Positions 59,313-64,000 of a DNA stretch of 64,000 nt are shown here, in pieces. The DNA comes from Allorhizobium paknamense (lineage in GTDB: Bacteria > Pseudomonadota > Alphaproteobacteria > Rhizobiales > Rhizobiaceae). A program made the translations under genes and the position numbers. How positions within the stretch are numbered: position 1 is the first letter of the stretch; every line of letters starts with the position of its first letter. The stretch lies in contig NZ_JAUSWH010000005.1 in assembly GCF_030815125.1 (NCBI RefSeq), positions 1 through 64,000 of the forward strand, in the 5' to 3' direction. Under the pieces are notes generated by a model that had not been told where the DNA came from, made no database searches, and was given only the letters and a program-made list of their open reading frames with translations.

Positions 59313-59663
59313 ATGGGTCTTGCTCAATATGCCGACGACGGACTGTTTGCGCCGCGCAAGATCGCCGATGCGTTTCGAACGACCAGCGAAGAGATCGCCC
59401 GGACTGCGGGGCTTGGAAAAGACGCGATCCAGCGGAAGGACCGCCTTCGCTCCGATAAGACCCAGCGCCGCCTGCGGGAAATGATCGAGATCGTCAACAA
59501 GGTCGAGCCGCGCTTCGGTTCCGCCCTCATTGCCTATGCCTGGTATCGCTCGGAGCCCTTGTCGGGATTTTCCGGGCAGACCGCGATGCAATTGGTGCGG
59601 AACGGCCGCGCCGAGGATGTGCTCGACTATATCGATGCAGTCGACGCTGGCATCCACGCCTGA
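59313..59663 (+). CDS. Xre/MbcA/ParS-type antitoxin (DUF2384 domain)
   Basis: A 116-residue antitoxin. The N-terminal helix-turn-helix-like part is APRKIADAFRTTSEEIARTA. The C-terminal toxin-binding domain is DUF2384-like: KVEPRFGSALIAYAWYRSEP, SGQTAMQLVRNGRAEDVLDY. GGAGG sits five bases before ATG 59313. The perfect 16-base palindrome at 59265-59280 is the expected operator for autorepression. The toxin gene starts eight bases after its stop (or overlaps it, depending on the start). Confidence 0.92.
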   Translation: MGLAQYADDGLFAPRKIADAFRTTSEEIARTAGLGKDAIQRKDRLRSDKTQRRLREMIEIVNKVEPRFGSALIAYAWYRSEPLSGFSGQTAMQLVRNGRAEDVLDYIDAVDAGIHA

Positions 59664-59670
59664 GCCGCTG

Positions 59671-60168
59671 ATGCATTATCGAGGCAGGCTTTACCGCGCG
59701 CTCAATCCCATCTACGCCCACGATCCGCTTTCCGGACGCGGTGCCGAGCTTTACGGCGGACGGTTCAACCCGAAAGGCATGCCGGCGCTTTACACATCTC
59801 TCACCGTAATGACGGCTCTGAGGGAGGCCAATCAGATCGGCAGTTTGCAACCGACTACGCTGGTGTCCTATGAGGCGGACATCGAGAGGGTTTTTGACAG
59901 CAGGGATGAGACAGCGCTGCGGTCGCAGGGTTTCGATTCCAGCGGTCTGGCCGACCCGACCTGGCGGGACCAGATGAAGGTATCGGGGGAGGCAAAAACC
60001 CAGAGGCTTGCCCGTCAACTCATCGAAGCCCGCTATCAAGGATTGATCGTCAGAAGCTTTGCCGCCGGCGCGACGGATGACGATCTCAATCTCGTTCTCT
60101 GGACATGGGGCGCGTCACCCCCTTGCCGCCTGACGCTCATTGATGATGAGCAACGCCTATCGCGGTAG
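59671..60168 (+). CDS. RES-domain toxin
   Basis: A 165-residue RES-family toxin, starting MHYRGRLYRALNPIYAHDPL and containing ELYGGRFNPKGMPALYTSL, the Arg-Glu-Ser region that gives the family its name (Arg in YRA, Glu in ALREANQ, Ser in IVRSFA). RES toxins degrade or modify NAD, stopping growth when free of antitoxin. An in-frame ATG at 59635 would extend it 12 residues and overlap the antitoxin gene. It forms a complete pair with the preceding Xre antitoxin. Confidence 0.92.
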   Translation: MHYRGRLYRALNPIYAHDPLSGRGAELYGGRFNPKGMPALYTSLTVMTALREANQIGSLQPTTLVSYEADIERVFDSRDETALRSQGFDSSGLADPTWRDQMKVSGEAKTQRLARQLIEARYQGLIVRSFAAGATDDDLNLVLWTWGASPPCRLTLIDDEQRLSR

Positions 60169-60239
60169 AGTATTTCCGTCCGCGATCACTTCTAACTCTC
60201 TGTTTCTTCGTACAGCAGTACGCTTTTTCTGGAAGCACT

Positions 60240-61139
60240 TTAGGAGGCGCGTTGAGGCCGATCAAGGCTTGCATACATGCCGCTTGTGCGGAAGTCGCTG
60301 GGGTTGGTGCCATAGAGGCGGCGAAACACCTTGGAGAAATAGTTAGGATCATCAAAACCGCACAGGGCGGAAACTTCCTTGATGGGAATGTCTGCGTTTT
60401 TCGTCAGCAGTCTGGCCGCCCGGCGCAACCTTTTCTGCAAGACGAATTCGGCCGGGGGCAGGCCTTCACTTGCTGCAAAAATCCGGGAAAAATGTGCTCG
60501 GCTCAGGCCTGCGACCTTGGCCAGATCAGAGACCGAAAGCCGCTGATCGATATTATCCTCGATATAGCTCAGCACATGTTGAAGCGTCCGGTATTCCTGG
60601 GCAAAGGTGGGGTGTGAACCGAAAACATCATCGTAAAGAGCCATCGCCGCTTCATAGGCAATGGCCGATGCTGCTCCCGGCGTTTCCCCTTGCGTGATCA
60701 GCCGATGGCAGCAATGGGCCAATTGATCGATGGTCGCTGCCTGCAATCTCAGGACCGGTCCGGTAATGGCGAGGATGGAGCGATGAATGCGCAGAGCCTC
60801 TTCGCCATTCATCGAGATCCAGAAAAACTCCCAGCGATTGCCGGCTTCCAGCCAGTAGCGATGGCTATGGGGGATGACCACCAGCAAGGTTTCGCCCGGC
60901 TTCACCTGCATGGCGCGGTTCTCATACTGCAAGTTGCCGCGTCCGCTGATGGTGTGCTGAAGCACGGTAAAGGGGGCAAGACCTCGCTTGCGTCCGTCCC
61001 AGTCGTAAAGACAGTTTTCCCGGATTTCATACCCGCTGCTGGTCGGCATGGTGTGAAGCGTCTGACGCCCGCGCGGCAGTGAGACGGTGCGCATGGCTGG
61101 TCCCGCTTGCACCAGCTGATCTAGCACAAAATTACCCAT
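60240..61139 (-). CDS. AraC-family regulator (AgpT-like by position)
   Basis: A 299-residue regulator. The N-terminal cupin-like sensor domain contains LQHTISGRGNLQYENRAMQV and VIPHSHRYWLEAGNRWEFFW. The C-terminal double HTH is SVSDLAKVAGLSRAHFSRIF then DIPIKEVSALCGFDDPNYFS and FRRLYGTNPSDFR. It is divergent from the alpha-galactosidase gene, as agpT is near agaL and agpA in Sinorhizobium meliloti, so it probably activates alpha-galactoside uptake and use. The frame is open upstream, but ATG 61139 (MGNFVLDQL) matches family length and has AAGGA upstream. Confidence 0.9.
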   Translation of the reverse strand: MGNFVLDQLVQAGPAMRTVSLPRGRQTLHTMPTSSGYEIRENCLYDWDGRKRGLAPFTVLQHTISGRGNLQYENRAMQVKPGETLLVVIPHSHRYWLEAGNRWEFFWISMNGEEALRIHRSILAITGPVLRLQAATIDQLAHCCHRLITQGETPGAASAIAYEAAMALYDDVFGSHPTFAQEYRTLQHVLSYIEDNIDQRLSVSDLAKVAGLSRAHFSRIFAASEGLPPAEFVLQKRLRRAARLLTKNADIPIKEVSALCGFDDPNYFSKVFRRLYGTNPSDFRTSGMYASLDRPQRAS

Positions 61140-61338
61140 GAAAGCATAATCCTTCTCTGTCGCTCGGCAGGAATATACGCATAATCCACATCCGAGGAGA
61201 AGCCGAACCCAGATCTTACACCGCTTTACGCGCCAAAATCGCCGGATTTCCGATGGTTTTCGGGTGTCTCCATGGGATGGGAAGCGGTGGTGAGGCGCGC
61301 GTTCATTCAGCTTGAAATTTGCGAGGAGGATGGGACTG

Positions 61339-62805
61339 ATGAGTTTCAAAATCGCTATTATCGGCGCGGGAAGTGTCGGCTTCACGAAGAAGCTGTTTAC
61401 GGACATCCTGTGCGTGCCGGAGTTTCAGGACGTGGAATTCGCCCTGACCGACATCAGCGAGCATAATCTCGGCATGATCCGGGAGATCCTCGAGCAGATC
61501 GTGAAGGCCAACAATCTGCCGGCCCGGGTGACGGCGACGACGGACCGTCGCCGGGCCATTGAAGGGGCACGTTACATCATCAGCTGCGTGCGGGTGGGGG
61601 GTCTCGAAGCCTATCGGGACGATATCGCCATTCCGCTGCGATACGGGATCGACCAATGCGTCGGCGATACGATTTGCGCAGGCGGCATTCTCTACGGCCA
61701 GCGCAATATCCCGGTGATCCTCGATTTTTGCCGTGATATCCGCGAGGTTGCCGCCCCGGGTGCAAAATTCCTGAACTATGCCAATCCCATGGCCATGAAC
61801 ACCTGGGCGGCCATTGAATATGGCAAGGTCGATACGATCGGCCTCTGCCACGGTGTCCAGCATGGGGCGGAACAGATTGCCGAGGTGCTGGGAGCCTCCT
61901 CGGTGAAGGAACTGGATTATGTCTGCTCAGGCATCAACCACCAGACCTGGTTCATCGATCTGCGGCTGAATGGCCGCAAGATCGGCAAGGATGAACTTAT
62001 TGCGGCCTTCGAGGCGCATCCCGTCTATTCGCAACAGGAAAAGCTGCGCATCGATGTGCTGAAGCGTTTCGGGGTCTACTCCACCGAAAGCAACGGCCAT
62101 CTTTCGGAATATCTGCCCTGGTATCGCAAGCGTCCCGACGAGATCATCCGCTGGATCGACATGTCGGACTGGATTCATGGCGAGACCGGCGGCTATCTGC
62201 GCCACTCCACGGAAACCCGCAACTGGTTCGAGACCGAGTTTCCGCAGTTTCTGGAGCAGGCGAAACAGCCCATCGATCCGGCGCGCCGCTCCAACGAGCA
62301 TGCCAGTCATATTCTGGAAGCGCTGGAGACCGGGCGGATTTATCGCGGACATTTCAATGTCAGGAATAGCGGGGTGATTACCAATCTTCCCGCGGATGCG
62401 ATCATCGAGTCACCCGGTTTCGTCGATCGTTTCGGCATCAATATGGTCTCCGGCATCACCCTGCCGGAAGCCTGTGCCGCGACATGCATGGCCTCGATCA
62501 ACGTGCAGCGCATGGCGGTCCACGCCGCGATTGCGGGCGATATCGACCTTTTGAAACTTGCCGTCCTGCATGATCCGCTGGTTGGCGCGGTCGCCACGCC
62601 TGAGGAGGTGTGGCAAATGGTCGACGAGATGGTGGTGGCACAGGCGCGCTGGCTGCCGCAATATGCCGACGCGATCCCGGCTGCCCGCGACCGTCTCAAG
62701 CAGGCCAAGGTCAAGACTCGTGACTGGGCAGGCGCTGCCAGGCGGCAGGTGCGCAGCATTGAGGAACTGCGTGCCGAAAAGGCCGGGATGAAGGCTGCCG
62801 GCTGA
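61339..62805 (+). CDS. GH4 alpha-galactosidase
   Basis: A 488-residue NAD- and metal-dependent glycosidase of family GH4. NAD site: IAIIGAGSVGFTKKLF. Further motifs: FLNYANPMAMNTWAA, LCHGVQHG with the Cys and His metal ligands, SGINHQTWFIDL, and HLSEYLPWYRK. It matches the AgaL/MelA-type alpha-galactosidases. AGGAGG lies eight bases before ATG 61339. It precedes the family-5 binding protein gene in the same orientation and is likely co-transcribed with it, giving uptake and cleavage of melibiose or raffinose (inference from the S. meliloti order). Confidence 0.92.
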   Translation: MSFKIAIIGAGSVGFTKKLFTDILCVPEFQDVEFALTDISEHNLGMIREILEQIVKANNLPARVTATTDRRRAIEGARYIISCVRVGGLEAYRDDIAIPLRYGIDQCVGDTICAGGILYGQRNIPVILDFCRDIREVAAPGAKFLNYANPMAMNTWAAIEYGKVDTIGLCHGVQHGAEQIAEVLGASSVKELDYVCSGINHQTWFIDLRLNGRKIGKDELIAAFEAHPVYSQQEKLRIDVLKRFGVYSTESNGHLSEYLPWYRKRPDEIIRWIDMSDWIHGETGGYLRHSTETRNWFETEFPQFLEQAKQPIDPARRSNEHASHILEALETGRIYRGHFNVRNSGVITNLPADAIIESPGFVDRFGINMVSGITLPEACAATCMASINVQRMAVHAAIAGDIDLLKLAVLHDPLVGAVATPEEVWQMVDEMVVAQARWLPQYADAIPAARDRLKQAKVKTRDWAGAARRQVRSIEELRAEKAGMKAAG

Positions 62806-62992
62806 GGGACCGGCAGCCTATCGGGTAAGCACAGGCTGACGCCGGAGGCTCTCGGGATCTGCGGAAGGAGGAGTTCGGCAGATCTTTTCGGAAGGACGAG
62901 CGGTGTGCCCGGAGCATCGTTCCGACAAAGCGCACCGCGGCTTTCCGACCGAAAATTCTTAAAAAACAAAACCGATTGGGAGGAAGGACAGG

Positions 62993-64000
62993 ATGCACTA
63001 TCACGGAAAGATCAATTGGATCGCCGCGCTCAGCCTTGGCGTTTCGGCTTTCGCCTTGCAGGCCCAGGCCTTCGATACCAGTCCGCCACCAGAGCCGCCG
63101 CCCTTTCCCGCCCAAGGCAAGATCACCTATGTGGCACGCGATTCCATTCTGGAATTCAAGGCCTTGCCATCCTACAGCGAACCGGCCTGGGTGGCGGATA
63201 AATTCGAGAAGACCGGCAAGCTGCCGCCATTGAAGGAGCGCCTGCCCGAGGAGCCGCTTGTCTACAAGATCGCCAACATGCCGGACGGTGCCGGTGTTTA
63301 CGGCGATACGATGCGCCACGTCATCGGTGGCCGGCCGGAGGGCTGGAATTATATGGCCGGCCAGAGCCAGGGCTGGGGCGGCATCGACATCGCTCTTTCG
63401 GAATGCCTGACGCGCACGGCGCCCCTGTTCCAGGTCGACGCCAAGGATACCGAACCCTTGCCCAACCTCGCCAAGGGCTGGGATTGGTCTGCGGACGGGC
63501 ACAAGCTGACCATGCATCTGGTCAAGGGTGCGAAATGGTCCGACGGCGTTCCTTTTACCGCCGATGATGTGATGTTCTACTGGGAGGATGGCGTCATCGA
63601 TCCGAATGTCTCGCCGCTCGGCGGCGGTGCTTCGCCGGAAGCCTTCGGCGAAGGGACGACACTCAGGAAAATCGATGATTACACGGTGGAGTGGACGTTC
63701 AAGGCGGCCTTTCCCAAGCAGTATCTTTACACCATGGCCTATCCGAATTTCTGCCCCGGACCGGCCCATATCCTGAAGCCGAAGCATCCTAAATATTCCA
63801 AGAACACCTATGAGCAGTTCCGGAACGCCTTTCCGCCGGAATATATGAACATGCCGGTGATGGGCGCCTGGGTCCCGGTGGCCTATCGGCCGGATGACAT
63901 CATCGTCATGCGCCGCAATCCCTATTACTGGAAAGTCGATGAGAAGGGGCAGCAATTACCCTATCTGGATGAAGTGCATTACAAGCTTTCCACCTGGGCG
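62993..64000 (+). CDS. agpA: ABC transporter substrate-binding protein, family 5 (AgpA-like), cut by window end
   Basis: The first 336 residues, in an open frame to the end of the window. Signal peptide MHYHGKINWIAALSLGVSAF then ALQAQA. Features: RPEGWNYMAGQSQGWGGIDI, GWDWSADGHKLTMHLVKGAK and FTADDVMFYWED. The order after a GH4 alpha-galactosidase and an AraC regulator matches agpA of S. meliloti, a family-5 protein that imports alpha-galactosides rather than peptides. ATG 62993 has GGAGGAAGGACAGG upstream. The symbol is by homology and context. Confidence 0.85.
   Translation, partial: MHYHGKINWIAALSLGVSAFALQAQAFDTSPPPEPPPFPAQGKITYVARDSILEFKALPSYSEPAWVADKFEKTGKLPPLKERLPEEPLVYKIANMPDGAGVYGDTMRHVIGGRPEGWNYMAGQSQGWGGIDIALSECLTRTAPLFQVDAKDTEPLPNLAKGWDWSADGHKLTMHLVKGAKWSDGVPFTADDVMFYWEDGVIDPNVSPLGGGASPEAFGEGTTLRKIDDYTVEWTFKAAFPKQYLYTMAYPNFCPGPAHILKPKHPKYSKNTYEQFRNAFPPEYMNMPVMGAWVPVAYRPDDIIVMRRNPYYWKVDEKGQQLPYLDEVHYKLSTWA

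Noticed and set aside
62711..63955. 414-codon reverse frame at the right edge
   Set aside because: It overlaps the agpA-like gene, which has a signal peptide, ribosome site and family motifs on the forward strand.
1..64000. tRNA, rRNA, CRISPR arrays and prophage modules
   Set aside because: No cloverleaf-like sequence, ribosomal RNA stretch, repeat-spacer array or phage structural gene was found on reading both strands.

Overview
The window looks like a piece of a Rhizobiaceae genome (Rhizobium, Allorhizobium or Agrobacterium type). The grounds are high GC with NCG/NGC codon bias, many short palindromic repeats typical of that family, an agp/agaL alpha-galactoside locus like that of Sinorhizobium, a plasmid-type RHE_PE00001 protein, and GGAAC-type EcfG promoters. 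I found no rRNA, tRNA, CRISPR array or replication origin, so I cannot say whether this is chromosome, chromid or megaplasmid. An IS30-family transposase is cut by the left edge.

Left part (about 0.3-34 kb). This behaves like a general-stress-response (GSR) island. It holds an EcfG-like sigma factor (20641-21132), a 57-residue NepR-like protein too short for most gene finders (17722-17895), and a LOV-type light-sensing histidine kinase followed by a single-receiver response regulator (33063-34712). At least 13, and probably 15, promoter motifs of the form GGAAC-N18/19-TT lie correctly oriented just upstream of genes. Downstream genes are typical stress effectors: EEP/YbhN/phospholipase-D membrane proteins, TreY, glycogen synthase, BON proteins, DUF2934, DUF4334, topoisomerase IB, YciF, DUF4142 and a cysteine hydrolase. 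Two other units lie inside this part: an exoD operon, and an amino-acid ABC transporter with a homocysteine S-methyltransferase, an Lrp-type regulator and an M20 amidohydrolase.

Middle (34.7-39.4 kb). A type II NADH dehydrogenase-like flavoprotein, a yitT-gntR operon with a tandem palindromic operator, an unknown 116-residue protein and an RHE_PE00001/DUF1612 protein.

Right part (39.4-64 kb). Three catabolic modules in series. (1) A Dpp-type ABC importer with a DapA/NAL-family lyase, divergent from a sialidase-fold protein, a PdxA2-type dehydrogenase and an iron alcohol dehydrogenase, with an FCD-GntR regulator and a DUF1537 four-carbon acid kinase. PdxA2 plus DUF1537 kinase is the known D-threonate/D-erythronate chemistry; the sialidase-like protein and lyase beside it are unusual. 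(2) A BMP-type nucleoside/base ABC importer with a ring-opening amidohydrolase (barbiturase/cyanuric acid hydrolase family), an amidase-signature enzyme and an IclR regulator: uptake and breakdown of a nitrogen ring compound. (3) After a Xre-RES toxin-antitoxin pair, an AraC regulator, a GH4 alpha-galactosidase and the start of a family-5 binding protein (agpT-agaL-agpA order), cut by the right edge.

Short repeats (several families, often at gene ends) and one 270-bp element with perfect 34-bp inverted termini are spread through the left half and between the modules. Start codons were chosen by Shine-Dalgarno spacing and family length and are approximate where stated.
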